A program made the translations under genes and the position numbers. From Deinococcus hopiensis KR-140 (lineage in GTDB: Bacteria; Deinococcota; Deinococci; Deinococcales; Deinococcaceae), in contig NZ_FWWU01000009.1 in assembly GCF_900176165.1 (NCBI RefSeq), positions 1,242,501 to 1,306,500 on the forward strand: 64,000 bases of DNA, written 5' to 3'. This document shows positions 1 through 10,080 of the stretch, piece after piece (position 1 is the first letter of the stretch; each line of letters starts with the position of its first letter). The notes beneath the pieces were generated by a model, which searched no databases, had not been told where the DNA came from, and saw only the letters and a program-made list of their open reading frames with translations.

Positions 1-380
1 AGGACGACCCGCCTGACGGTCGCGCTCCGTTTGACGGAGGCGAGGACATTCTGGGTTCCCCGAAGTGCTGGCCCGATCAACTGCCGTTCTCGGTCGTCCG
101 GCCGGCTGAGGAAGTACGGAGACGCCGTGTGGATCACGGCCGAACAGCCCTCCACCGCGCCGTCGAAGCTGCCTTCTTTGAGCAGGTCCGCCTCAAACAA
201 CCGGAGCCGCTCCGGATACTGGTCGGCGAGGTCGAGCAGGTGCTGGGTCTTGGGGTGCTCCTGCAAGCGGCGCACGGTACCGTGGACGGTGTGGCCGTCG
301 CGCAGGAGTTCTTCCACGATCCAGGAGGCCAGGTAGCCGGCCGCGCCGCTCACCAGGATGCGCTGTTGTGCTTGAGGCAT
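1..380 (-). CDS. NAD(P)-dependent epimerase/dehydratase (extended SDR, DFR-like), partial
   Basis: Only the first 126 codons lie in the window; the gene runs off the left edge. The start MPQAQQRILVSGAAGYLASW shows a beta strand followed by the nucleotide-binding turn GAAGYLAS, in which the third glycine of the usual GxxGxxG is Ala. That is common in dihydroflavonol-reductase-like enzymes. A GTVR segment then fits NADP preference, and AVIHTASPYF matches the strand-4 region of the Rossmann fold. The catalytic YxxxK lies outside the window, so the substrate cannot be inferred. The ATG at 380 starts 25 nt after the stop of the membrane protein gene at 405-803, so the two are probably one operon under the palindromic operators at 821-881. 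Confidence 0.85.
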   Translation of the reverse strand, partial: MPQAQQRILVSGAAGYLASWIVEELLRDGHTVHGTVRRLQEHPKTQHLLDLADQYPERLRLFEADLLKEGSFDGAVEGCSAVIHTASPYFLSRPDDRERQLIGPALRGTQNVLASVKRSATVRRVV

Positions 381-404
381 AGCTGCTCCGCTCAAGACGC
401 CCAC

Positions 405-803
405 TTACTTGTAGCGGCGGTCCGTCAGCATCAGCTGAACGCCCCAGGTGCCGATGACGAGGCCGAGCGTCCAGAACTGGCTGAATGCCGGGATGAGGTG
501 CCCAGCTTGCAGGATGCCGAGAACGGCCGAGGCTGACGCGATGACCGCAAGGCTGTTCACGCAGGCGTTCTGGTGCAAGATCTGTTCCAGTTCGTCCGTT
601 CGCCGGTAGATAAAGCGTGTGAAGGGCACGAGGGCAACCGCAAGGATGACCAGCGGCGTGAGAAGCAACCGTTGCTGGAGAGCCGGAAGTCCGAGCAGGT
701 CGGTGGCCTGAGCGGCCAGAACCAGGCCGCCGAGAATGGAGAGTCCGAGGAGCACCTTGAGTAGGTACGCGGGGTGTGGGTGTGCGGCGGGACTGTCGTT
801 CAT
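405..803 (-). CDS. small four-helix membrane protein of unknown function
   Basis: A 132-residue protein. The start ATG at 803 is preceded by a strong ribosome site (GGAGGAG, 5 nt spacing), so the open frame further upstream is not used. Four hydrophobic segments are visible, at about residues 13-33, 43-60, 76-97 and 105-124. The loop after helix 2 carries RRTDELEQILHQNA, a basic/acidic loop typical of small integral membrane proteins often encoded beside regulators. No catalytic motif was seen and the family is not recognised. It is the first gene of a likely two-gene operon with the SDR gene at 1-380. The palindromes just upstream suggest control by a dimeric repressor that is not encoded in this window. 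Confidence 0.8.
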   Translation of the reverse strand: MNDSPAAHPHPAYLLKVLLGLSILGGLVLAAQATDLLGLPALQQRLLLTPLVILAVALVPFTRFIYRRTDELEQILHQNACVNSLAVIASASAVLGILQAGHLIPAFSQFWTLGLVIGTWGVQLMLTDRRYK

Positions 804-820
804 GGACTCCTCCAGTGGAG

Positions 821-881
821 ATGTAAAGATCTCTTTACATAGCGTGCCGGTGCGACCCTGAAATGTCAAGAGACCTTTACA
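821..881. promoter_or_regulatory. paired palindromic operator upstream of the membrane protein/SDR operon
   Basis: The first site (821-840) is a perfect 9-bp inverted repeat, ATGTAAAGA and TCTTTACAT, with a 2-nt centre. The second (864-881) has the same architecture but is imperfect: TGTCAAGA, GA, CCTTTACA. The centres are 42 bp apart, close to four helical turns, so two dimers would sit on the same face of the helix. The sites lie 18-78 bp upstream of the ATG at 803 and 90-150 bp upstream of the divergent gene at 979. They look like a repressor operator pair; the repressor is unknown. Confidence 0.6.
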
Positions 882-978
882 AAAGCTTCTGTGAGGCGCT
901 CCGGCCAACGCGGGTAACCTGCCGCCCTGTCCCTGAGATTCTCCGGGATCGAGAGAAGGCAGGGTATCCTTGCGGAAA

Positions 979-2934
979 GTGATCACGCGACCTGCCTTTC
1001 TCCCGTCTGCCCGGCCCCTGACCGCCCTGCTGACCCTCGCCGCCCTGGTGGGCGGAGGCGCGCTCGCCCAGACAGGCGGCATCTTGCCCCTCGTGTCGGT
1101 GGGTGAGAAGTGGCCCCAGGCGCAGGAAACGTACGTGATCCGCGTCTCGCCCCAGGACGCCGGAAAACCGCTGGGCCTGGAGGTCTACAGCCCCACCTTC
1201 AACCTGGCCGACTATGTGGACGGCCGCCGGGGCGAGGGCTACTTCGGAGATGAGCTGTACAAGAAAAACGAGCCCTTCGAGAGCATCTTCACCCTCACGG
1301 GTCCGGGCGGCACGGTGGTGGAGCGCCGATTCTCCGCCAACCGCCAGCACACCTGGGAGAGCCTGTTTGCCGGGGGGGTGCCTGCCGGGACCTACACCCT
1401 CAAGGTGACCAGCAAGGGCGACGGCAAGAACTCCTTTGCGCTGCGGGTGGCGGCCCCCTTTGGACTGGATACCAGCGACTTTTCGGTCAACGCCCGTGAC
1501 ACCTCCAACGTGCCCCTGCTCGCCGCGCGTCTGACCATCCCCGCCGAGTGGGTGGGCAAAACGGTGGCCCTGCTGAACTACGACATGGACGGCGCGCAGG
1601 AAGCCGAGAGCTGGGTGGAGCAGCCCGGTGGCAAAAGGGTCAACCTCAGCACCAGCGAGAACGGCAAGTCGGCCACGGACCGCTTCACGGTCACCCCCGA
1701 ACTCGTCGGCGAGTGGAAGGTGTACATCCGCGTGCTGCCCACCACCAAGCAGTACAGCAACGCGGTGCGCTATTCCTTCCGGCTGGGCGAGCAGCCCATT
1801 CCCGCCCGCGTGGGCGGCTTTACCCCTCCTGAGAACGTGAAGATCGCCAACCAGCTCCTCGTGGATGTGGTGGACCCCCAGGGCCGGCCCATTCCCGGCG
1901 CGAGCTACACGCTGGTGGGCGACACCGTGGTGCGCCCGACGCTGCCGCCCGGCTACGTTCCGGTGAGCAGCGCGATTGTAGAGGGCACCGGCAACCTCGT
2001 CTCGCCCACGGAGGTGCGCTACCAGCCGGGCTACAACAAGGTGCGCTTCGTGGCCCGCGCGCCGGAGGGGCAGCTCGCGGTGGACGCGGTGGCGATCTAC
2101 GGAGACCAGCGCATTCCTCTGCCCGGCATTCCCTTCGAGGTGGCGGGGCGGACGCTGACCACCCCCGCCACGCTGCCCCTCGCGCCCGGTGACTACCCGG
2201 TCAAGCCCACCCTGATTCCCGGCAGCACCGTCACGCCGCCTGTCCCAGGGCGGGTGTCCGATGCCGGTACGGGCCGCGTCACCATCGAGTACCGGGTGCA
2301 GACGGACCTCACGCTCGTCACGGCTCCCGACGTCCTGAACGCCTGCGATGTGACGCAGCTGACCGCCACCGCCAAGACCGACTTTCCGTACCGACTGCCG
2401 GGACGGCTGAAACTCAACCTCCCGGCAGGCTGGACGAGCGACTATCCGCTGGAACTTCCCGGCGACTTCAGCAGCAGCGTGCCCCTGCGCCTGAAGGTGC
2501 CCGTGCGCGTATGCCGGAGCGACACGGCCGAAGCGGTGCTGGACCCCACCGATCTACGCACCACCGGGCAAGCGCGCGTGCGTAACCCCAGCGGCGCGAA
2601 CGTGACCCGCGCGGTGCAGGGCGGAGCACGCGCCACGCTGGGCAAGAACGTGGAGGTCTCGGCGCAGGGTTACGCAGTCACGCTGACCTTCACGGTGGAC
2701 AGCACCCTCGAAAATGTCCGGCTGTTCGATCCACTGCCCGCCGGCGGGGGCACTCCCGCTGTGCGCGGGCCGCTGAGCGTGCAGGGTCCCAGCCTCGCGG
2801 GTGTCTCCCCCCGGGCCGACGGCGACACGGTGATTCTCACGCGGGTGATTCCGGGCACGTACACCATCACGTACGCGCTGCTCACGGACCTGCCCGCCGA
2901 CCGCGCCGTCACGGCCCCGGACCTCGACTGGTAA
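979..2934 (+). CDS. secreted protein with beta-rich repeats, unknown function
   Basis: About 651 residues with a clear N-terminal signal peptide (TALLTLAALVGGGALAQ, cleavage near ALA-Q). The rest is Pro/Thr/Val-rich and looks like consecutive Ig-like or prealbumin-like beta domains. One is recognisable around the segment LLVDVVDPQGRPIPGASYTL, which resembles a carboxypeptidase-regulatory-like domain. The C-terminal part (LENVRLFDPLPAGG) resembles DUF11-type repeats of surface proteins. A TATCCT box at 965-970 lies 8 nt before GTG 979, favouring this leaderless start over TTG 970, which overlaps the box. The protein is probably exported to the cell surface; no enzymatic motif was seen. The gene is divergent from the operon at 1-803. 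Confidence 0.75.
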   Translation: MITRPAFLPSARPLTALLTLAALVGGGALAQTGGILPLVSVGEKWPQAQETYVIRVSPQDAGKPLGLEVYSPTFNLADYVDGRRGEGYFGDELYKKNEPFESIFTLTGPGGTVVERRFSANRQHTWESLFAGGVPAGTYTLKVTSKGDGKNSFALRVAAPFGLDTSDFSVNARDTSNVPLLAARLTIPAEWVGKTVALLNYDMDGAQEAESWVEQPGGKRVNLSTSENGKSATDRFTVTPELVGEWKVYIRVLPTTKQYSNAVRYSFRLGEQPIPARVGGFTPPENVKIANQLLVDVVDPQGRPIPGASYTLVGDTVVRPTLPPGYVPVSSAIVEGTGNLVSPTEVRYQPGYNKVRFVARAPEGQLAVDAVAIYGDQRIPLPGIPFEVAGRTLTTPATLPLAPGDYPVKPTLIPGSTVTPPVPGRVSDAGTGRVTIEYRVQTDLTLVTAPDVLNACDVTQLTATAKTDFPYRLPGRLKLNLPAGWTSDYPLELPGDFSSSVPLRLKVPVRVCRSDTAEAVLDPTDLRTTGQARVRNPSGANVTRAVQGGARATLGKNVEVSAQGYAVTLTFTVDSTLENVRLFDPLPAGGGTPAVRGPLSVQGPSLAGVSPRADGDTVILTRVIPGTYTITYALLTDLPADRAVTAPDLDW

Positions 2935-2954
2935 GGACCGGGGAGGGGATACCG

Positions 2955-3548
2955 CCTGGACCTTCGGTGAGCTGAGGTTCGCCGGCGAGGAATACCTCGG
3001 TCCCGAGCAAGTGGCGGCGTATGACCGCAAGGCACGGTTTGGTCCTGGGCCGGAGTTGCGCCTGTTGAGCGCGCTGGGCCTGGCGGCGGGGAGCTGCCGC
3101 TGCGTGCGGCCAGCCTCTCCCCGACCATGCTGGAATGCCGCGCAGGGGAAGGTGGCGCGGGGTGGGCGTTCTGGGATTCACCGCTGAGGAGCCGTTCGGC
3201 CTCGCCTATTCCCGCAACGCCCTGCACCGCCTGCCCGACTGCTGGCAGGTGCAGGCGCTGCTGCGTCCCGGTGACGTGTGACGGCCGCGCGATCTGGCGT
3301 TTTCCTGCGCGTCCGAGGAGCGGGAGGTTCGGCTCGGAGCGTGGCTGGAGCGCGCTTTGCACGGCGGGGGAGGCGTTGCCCATCCACAACTTGAAGCGCA
3401 CCTGCGGGGCGAGTTGGGGACCTCCACGTGGCTGCTCGGGCCCAGCTGGAACGCGTGGGCTTTGCGATTGGGACAGCGGAGTACAGCGCTTCGGGCGTTT
3501 TCGGGGCCCATGTATGCCGCCGAATCTGAATGTCAGCAGGGCTGCCCC
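2955..3548 (+). pseudogene. decayed class I SAM-dependent methyltransferase
   Basis: Translating all three frames gives pieces of one methyltransferase in order. First comes GEEYLGPEQVAAYDRKARF. Then, after a deletion that removed the glycine-rich SAM loop, a fragment resembling SPTMLERARGKV. Then EEPFGLAYSRNALHRLPDCW, which matches the typical YSRNALHHLPDFW segment of class I enzymes. Then LRPGD, and finally a WLLGPxLERVGF-like C-terminal part ending near SASGVFGA. At least three frame changes and an in-frame stop after LRPGD make it non-functional. No other reading of the roughly 640 bp between the neighbouring genes is convincing. The family assignment rests on motif similarity seen by eye. 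Confidence 0.6.
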
Positions 3549-3579
3549 CGGAGCGCCGTTTTTCCGGTACTCTGTGGCC

Positions 3580-4032
3580 ATGAAGCGTTTGTGGTTCGCC
3601 CTGTTCGCCGCGTCCCTGCTGGGGGCGTGCGGCACGGTCGCCACCCCGGCCTCCTCCACCCCGCGCACTGCCGGGGAGCTGCTGGGCGCGCCGACCTCCC
3701 TGCAGGTTTCCGGGCGCAGCGTGCGCGCCGACGCCGCCCCTGTTCTGGCGGGCGACACCTTTCGCGTCCGGGTGAAGGTGCAGGCCAGCCGCGCGCCCCT
3801 GCCGCCCCTGACCGTCACCGGGGTGTATGTGGTCACCGAGGACGGTGTGTGGCGTGCCGGACGCACGCGCAGCGGTGAGGCGGGTTGCGCCGCCCAGAGC
3901 TGCGTGCAGGGTACCGGTGAGGGCGCAGCGTCCGGCCTGCGTGCGGGGGACGGCGTACAGGTGGTGGTCAGCCTGAAGGACGCGGGCGGGCGCACCATGT
4001 GGCTGCGCGACCCCCAGGCCAGCATCAAGTAG
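3580..4032 (+). CDS. small putative lipoprotein
   Basis: A 150-residue protein with a lipoprotein signal peptide: MKRLWFALFAASLLGAC, lipobox LLGAC with Cys17 as the lipid-anchored residue. The mature part is a compact beta-rich domain with a cysteine pair (AGCAAQSC) that may form a disulfide, ending MWLRDPQASIK. The family is not recognised. The start is leaderless: TACTCT at 3568-3573, then 6 nt, then ATG. The gene ends 6 nt before the convergent ABC transporter gene, so it is probably transcribed alone. Confidence 0.8.
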   Translation: MKRLWFALFAASLLGACGTVATPASSTPRTAGELLGAPTSLQVSGRSVRADAAPVLAGDTFRVRVKVQASRAPLPPLTVTGVYVVTEDGVWRAGRTRSGEAGCAAQSCVQGTGEGAASGLRAGDGVQVVVSLKDAGGRTMWLRDPQASIK

Positions 4033-4037
4033 CCGGG

Positions 4038-4735
4038 CTACCCGCCCACCGTCACCGCACCGTCGCGCACCTGCAGCGTGTGATCGGCCCGGGTCGCCAC
4101 CTCCCGGTCATGCGTAATGAGCACCACGGTGCGGCCCTCACGTGCCGGACCGATCAGCAACTCCAGCACGCGCTCGCCGGTGCGGGTGTCGAGATTGCCC
4201 GTCGGCTCGTCGGCCAGCAGCACGTCCGGATTGCGCGCCAGCGCGCGGGCGATGGCGACGCGCTGCGCCTCGCCGCCAGACAGCTGGGCGGGCAGGTGTG
4301 AGGCCCGGCCCGAGAGCCCCACGCCCTCCAGCAGCGCCCGCGCCCGTTCGCGACGCTCCCGCTTCGGCACGCCTGCCAGCGTGAGGGGAAACTCCACGTT
4401 TTCCAGTGCGGTCAGGATGGGCACGAGGTTGTGGTTCTGAAACACGAAGCCGTAGTGGGCCAACCGGAAGTCGGCCCGCCGCACTTCTGGGAGGGCGTGC
4501 AGGTCCGTCTCGCCCACGACGACCCGCCCCGTCGTCGGTGTGTCGAAGCCCGCCAGCAGGTTGAGCAGGGTACTTTTTCCACTGCCGGACGGCCCCACCA
4601 CCGCCGTGAGGCCCGGCGCGAAGACGTGCGTGAAGGGCGCGAGGGCCGTGATGGTGCCCTCACCGCTCGGGTAAACGCGCGAGAGCTGCTCAGCGTGAAG
4701 GACGCAAGGAGCGGTGCGCTGGGAGGGAGCCACCA

Positions 4736-4736
<1 letters not shown>
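4038..4736 (-). CDS. ABC transporter ATP-binding protein (LolD/MacB type)
   Basis: ATPase subunit of an exporter of the MacB/LolD class, acting at the inner face of the membrane with the permease encoded just upstream. Walker A GPSGSGKST is at about residues 48-56, the Q-loop glutamine in FVFQNHN, the signature LSGGE near 152, Walker B LLADEP followed by TGNLD near 172, and the switch His in LITHD. The length, about 232 residues, is normal for the family. The ATG at 4736 shares its A with the TGA of the permease gene, which indicates translational coupling; GTG 4739 is an alternative. The substrate is unknown. This class usually moves lipoproteins, peptides or lipids, and the neighbouring secreted proteins give no clear hint. 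Confidence 0.92.
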
Positions 4737-5905
<1,169 letters not shown>

Positions 5906-6018
5906 GGTACGCCTCCGGGCGGGGGGTTGCCGGGACAAACGGCGGGCAGGAGCCACCAGTCGCCAGCAACCCATGTGTTCCTCGCCTGCTCCTCACGCCG
6001 GGCCTCTAGGGTGCCCCT

Positions 6019-7278
6019 ATGCTGCGCCGCCTTACCCTTTGTGCCCTGCTGCTCGCCTCCTGCGCTGGGGCACAGACCCTCGTGCCGCTGGACTCGCGGC
6101 CTGCCACGCGCCAACTGCCTGCGCTGATCGCGGGGCTTGGTGGAGCCAGGGTACATGTGCCGGACGCCGCCCTGCTCGGCAACGCTGAACGCGGCGCGGA
6201 CCCGGCGGCGCTGGCCGCGTGGCTGGGGGCCCAGCCCACGGACAAGCCGCTGATCGTCGCCCTGGACGCCTTCGCCTACGGTGGTCTGTTGCAGTCGCGC
6301 ACGAGCGCGCTGAGTCCCCAGGAAGCCCTCGCCCGCGTCGAGCCGGTGCGCGAGTGGCAAACCCGGACCGGGCAACCCGTCTACGCCTTCATTACCCTGC
6401 CGCGTGAACCCGGCGCGCGGGACCGGGCGCGCAACCTGGCCGTGGTTCGGGAGATGATCGCGTGGGCGCGGGCGGGCGCGTTCCGCGAGCTGCACGTGAC
6501 CTGGGACGATGCCCTGCCCGGCAGCCCTTCTCCCGCCGAGGGCGCGGAACTGGCGAAAACAGCGCCTGAAAACGTGCGCGTCTATCCCGGGGCCGACGAG
6601 GTGCTCGCCCTGCTGGTGGCCCGCGCCCTCGCGCCAGCCCAGAAGACGGTGCGCGTGGAGTACAGCAATTCGGCGGCGGCAGAGGCAGCGGTCAAGTACG
6701 AGGGCATTTCCCTGACCCAGAGCGCGGCCAACCACGCGGCGGCGGGCGGCTTCCGACTGGTGGAGTCGGGGGTGGCGGACCTGACCCTGTTCGTCTACAA
6801 CGGAGGAGACGCCCGGCAGGCGGCCGTTCGCGTGAGCAGCCTGCTGCGAAAGGGTCCGGTGGCCGTGGCCGACGTGGCGCAGGTCAACCTGGGCAACGCC
6901 CGGCTGTGGCGTGACCTGTTCACCTTGCGCCAGCACGCCAACCTGCGCGCGTTGGCGGCATGGGGTACGCCGGGCAACAACCTGGGCACTGCCCTGGCCC
7001 ACGCCCGCCTTACCCTGGAGGGAGCCAATCCGGTGCGGCAGGACGCTCTGCTCGCCCACGAGTACGCCAACGACGTGGTGTACAGCACCGAGGTCCGCGC
7101 CGCCCTGCGTAAGGCCATTCCCGAGAAGGAGCTGAACACCCCGGCCGGGCAAGCCAAGCTGCTGGAACTTGCCCGCCAGTATTTCCCGTTGCGGGTGGGG
7201 TTAAATTACCGCCTGCAAGACGCCTCACTGCCCTGGGGCCGCTCCTTCGAGTGGGACTTCCGGCTTGAGGGGCGCTAA
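6019..7278 (+). CDS. DUF4127 family exported protein
   Basis: A 419-residue protein that I recognise as the DUF4127 family from its opening LVPLDSRPATRQLP and the later VYPGADEVLALL and WGTPGNNLGTALAHA segments. The family has no established activity. The N-terminus MLRRLTLCALLLASCAGAQ is a signal peptide; either a lipobox (LLASC) or cleavage after AGA is possible, so the protein should act outside the cytoplasm. The start is leaderless: TAGGGT at 6007-6012, 6 nt, ATG. A long hairpin at 7320-7368 follows the stop. Length is shorter than many members, but both ends look complete. Confidence 0.85.
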   Translation: MLRRLTLCALLLASCAGAQTLVPLDSRPATRQLPALIAGLGGARVHVPDAALLGNAERGADPAALAAWLGAQPTDKPLIVALDAFAYGGLLQSRTSALSPQEALARVEPVREWQTRTGQPVYAFITLPREPGARDRARNLAVVREMIAWARAGAFRELHVTWDDALPGSPSPAEGAELAKTAPENVRVYPGADEVLALLVARALAPAQKTVRVEYSNSAAAEAAVKYEGISLTQSAANHAAAGGFRLVESGVADLTLFVYNGGDARQAAVRVSSLLRKGPVAVADVAQVNLGNARLWRDLFTLRQHANLRALAAWGTPGNNLGTALAHARLTLEGANPVRQDALLAHEYANDVVYSTEVRAALRKAIPEKELNTPAGQAKLLELARQYFPLRVGLNYRLQDASLPWGRSFEWDFRLEGR

Positions 7279-7319
7279 AAAGTCCTGGGATGAAGCCGGA
7301 ACTCTGGGCGACGCCGCGG

Positions 7320-7368
7320 CGCTGACCGCCCGGCTTCCCTTTGTTGTGGGAAGCCGCGGCGGTCAGCG
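7320..7368. terminator. long hairpin downstream of the DUF4127 gene
   Basis: CGCTGACCGCC (7320-7330) pairs with 7358-7368 and CGGCTTCCC (7331-7339) pairs with 7348-7356. This gives a 20-bp stem with one bulged base (7357) and an 8-nt loop. There is no T-run, so termination strength is uncertain. A -10-like TATGAT at 7476-7481 further on may serve the chitinase gene. Confidence 0.65.
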
Positions 7369-7546
7369 CAGTGAGCGCCGTTCTGCCCGGCACCTGCCGT
7401 GAACAAGGGGCAGGAGGGCCAGGAAGAACCTGCCCAGTATGAAAGCAATTTTTACCTCGACTTGTACTACGCGGTTATGATTTTCTGTTCGAACATCCCA
7501 ACACGCTGCCCAGGTCCTCTCCGCCCTGCGTTCCTGGAGGTGTTCC

Positions 7547-9185
7547 ATGTGTACCCGTCTCGGATCGCTGCTCGTGCTCGGCCTGCGCCTCTCTGCGTGC
7601 AGCACCACCCCAGAAGCCACCGCACAGAAAACCCCCGGGCAGAGCGGTCTGCAGGCGCAGGCGAGCACGACACCGACAGCGACGTTCAGCACGAGCAGCG
7701 CGTGGGACAGCGGCTTTGGCGGCGTGGTCACCCTGCGTAACCCCACCGCCGCCATCAAAGGCTGGACCCTCAAATTCAGGTTCAACGGCAACGCCGCCCT
7801 CACCGGTACCCCCTGGGGTGCCGGCGGCGCCGTCTCCAAAGACAGTACCGGCCTCTACGCCATCACCCCCAACACCTGGGGCGGCGACACCATCCCCGCT
7901 GGAGGCGCGGTCACCGTCTCCTACGACGGCACCGGCACCTTCAGCGGCGTAAACACCTGCACCCTCAACGGCAATCCCTGCGACGGCACCACCCCCCCGC
8001 AGACACCACCGCTCCCACGGTCAGCGTCACGGCCAGCCCGACGGGCGTGACGGCGGCCGGAACGGTGAACCTGAGCGCGGCGAGCGACAACGTGGGGGTG
8101 ACGAAAGTGGAGTTCTACCGGGGCTCAATCCTGCTGAGCACCGACACCACCTCGCCCTACACGGCGGCGGACAGCGTGACTTCGGCGCAGAACGGGACGC
8201 AGACGTACGTGGCCAAAGCCTTCGACGCCGCCGGAAATACCAGGTCCGCCTCCGCCAGCGTCACCGTCAATATCGCTGGCGCCACGCCGGCTCCCACAGG
8301 CCTCAAATATTCGGCGGCCCCCTACGTCATGCCGGGTGAGAGCCTGCTGGACCTGAAGCAGGTGATGGCGGTGACGGGGCAGAAGACCTTCATGCTGGCC
8401 TTTATCCTCGCGCCCAACGGGGGCGGCTGCACGCCGACGTGGGACGGCACGCACGCGGCCGATCAGCACCGATACGCTGGCGCAGCCGGTCATCAACACC
8501 ATTCGGGGCAATGGGGGCGACGTGTCGCTGTCCATCGGCGGCTACGGCGGCACCAAACTGGGGCAGGCGTGCGCAGACGCGGCCTCCACCGCCGCCGCGT
8601 ACCAGCAGGTGATCGACAAGTACGGAGGTCAAGGCCCTGGACTTTGATCTGGAAGAACCCGAGTACGAGAACCTGAGCGCCATCAACAACGAGATTGGCG
8701 CGGCCGCCATCCTCCAGCGCAACAACCCCGGGCTGTATCTGCCGTTCACCATGCCGGGCACGGCGTCCGGCACCGGATACTTCGGGAAGAATGTGCTGGA
8801 CACAGCCAGGCGGCTGGGCGTGACGAACGCGAACTTCTCGATCATGCCCTTTGACGGCGGCTTTAACGGCGCGAGTAGCCAGATCGCTGCGCTGGAGCAG
8901 TTCCACTCCATGCTGATTACCGCCTTCGGCTGGGACAGCGCCACAGCTTACGCCCACGAGGGCGTCTCTATGATGAACGGCCGCACCGACACTGCCGAGC
9001 ACTTCTATCCCGCCGATTTCCAGAGCGTGCTGGACTACGCCCACCAGAAGGGCCTGGGCCGCTACACCTTCTGGTCCGTGGGCCGGGACCGCGCCTGCCC
9101 CAACAACGCCGATCAGCTCTCGTCCATCTGCAGCGGCATCGCGCAGACCGACGGGGCCTTTACCAGGTTCACAGCGCAGTTCTAG
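7547..9185 (+). pseudogene. chitinase-like GH18 protein with CBM2-like and Ig-like domains, frameshifted
   Basis: The intended product has four parts in order: a lipoprotein signal (LSAC), a cellulose/chitin-binding domain of CBM2 type (WDSGFGGVVTLRN through GTGTFSGVN), a bacterial Ig-like module (VTKVEFYRGSILL), and a GH18 catalytic domain. The catalytic domain shows SLSIGGYGG and the catalytic strand ALDFDLEE, corresponding to DxxDxDxE, and ends in FTAQF. It is broken at three places. The first is at the C7 run 7992-7998. The second is at 8449-8456, where ACGC is tandemly duplicated; removing one copy restores DGTRPISTD. The third is near 8630. GGAGGT precedes the ATG. Sequencing error could explain the homopolymer shift but not easily the 4-bp duplication. 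Confidence 0.8.
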
Positions 9186-9195
9186 CGTTGCCCGG

Positions 9196-9236
9196 GGAGG
9201 ACGCTGCGAGTGGAGTTCGGGTCGCGGCGTCCCTCC
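9196..9236 (+). terminator. hairpin after the chitinase pseudogene
   Basis: GGAGGACGCTGCGA (9196-9209) pairs imperfectly with TCGCGGCGTCCCTCC (9222-9236): 13 paired positions with a mismatch and a bulge, loop 12 nt. It lies 11 nt after the stop codon at 9183-9185. No clear T-run follows. Confidence 0.45.
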
Positions 9237-9261
9237 TTGTGGAGACGGGGCATCATGAGGC

Positions 9262-10032
9262 ATGGAACACACCCAGGTGGTTCAGGAAGAGCGCGGAGGC
9301 GGGCTGCACCTGCGTGTCCACGCCCTCACGCACGTCACCCGTTTCTCGCGCAGCGCCGAGGGGCAACTGAACGAGCACCGTGACCTCGACGGGCGCTTTA
9401 TGGTGGAGGCGCGGCTGGAAGGGGGCGGTGTCCTGCTGGAGCCGGGGGCATTTCTGTACAGCGTCGGGAGAATCGAGGCCGAGGTGCGCCAGCAGCAGGC
9501 AGGCGGCTTTCTGCGCCGGGCGGTGGCGACAGCGGGCTCAGGGGAGTCGGCCTTCGCCACCCATTTCGGCGGGCGCGGCACGGTCTGGACCGAGCCCAGC
9601 AACCGGCACTTCCTGATCTCCAGCACGGACCGTCCGGACGACACGGTGCTGCTGGACGACGGCGCCTTTTACCTCGCGCAGGACACGATGCAACTCGGCA
9701 GCCACAGGCACACCAACATCTCCGGCGCACTCTCGGGGAATGGGCTGCAGCAGCCCAAGCTGACGGGTCAGGGTCTGTTTGTGGTGGAGTCGCCCGTGCC
9801 CGTCAGCGAGGTGGAGGTGATCGAGGTGAACGCCGGGCAGGGCCTGGTGGTGGACGGCGACATGATGCTGATGTACACGGGAAACTTGCAGGTCAGCCTG
9901 CGCCCACTGGTCCGGGGCCTGCGCAACATGCTCCGCAGCGGCGAGGGGCTGGTCTACACCTTCAGCGGCGAGGGCACGGTGTTCCTGACGCCTACTGCGC
10001 GGCGGGTGTCGGCGGCCTCGGTGGCGGGCTGA
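9262..10032 (+). CDS. AIM24 family protein
   Basis: 256 residues. It belongs to the AIM24/TrpR-binding-like family, a double-stranded beta-helix fold of Gly/Val-rich strands. The sequence shows the family pattern of repeated short strands: GQGLFVVESPVPV, VNAGQGLVVDGDMMLMYTGN and a C-terminal GEGLVYTFSGEGTVFLTPT close to the usual GLxxxFxGxGxVxLQ end. Bacterial members have no defined biochemical role. The ATG at 9262 has a CATCAT box 5 nt upstream and no ribosome site, so a leaderless transcript is likely. It is flanked by a hairpin upstream and the DUF2726 gene downstream. Confidence 0.85.
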   Translation: MEHTQVVQEERGGGLHLRVHALTHVTRFSRSAEGQLNEHRDLDGRFMVEARLEGGGVLLEPGAFLYSVGRIEAEVRQQQAGGFLRRAVATAGSGESAFATHFGGRGTVWTEPSNRHFLISSTDRPDDTVLLDDGAFYLAQDTMQLGSHRHTNISGALSGNGLQQPKLTGQGLFVVESPVPVSEVEVIEVNAGQGLVVDGDMMLMYTGNLQVSLRPLVRGLRNMLRSGEGLVYTFSGEGTVFLTPTARRVSAASVAG

Positions 10033-10080
10033 GGGCAAGTTCGCAGCCGTTTGGCCGACGTGCTGGATAGACTCCACCCC

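Noticed and set aside
3127..3579. Upstream extension of the lipoprotein frame to 3127
   Set aside because: The lipobox start at 3580 with TACTCT 6 nt upstream fits; the extension covers the methyltransferase remnant in another frame.
7440..7481. 13-codon ORF upstream of the chitinase gene as a leader peptide
   Set aside because: No promoter-to-start geometry, no codon enrichment and no alternative stems; probably chance.
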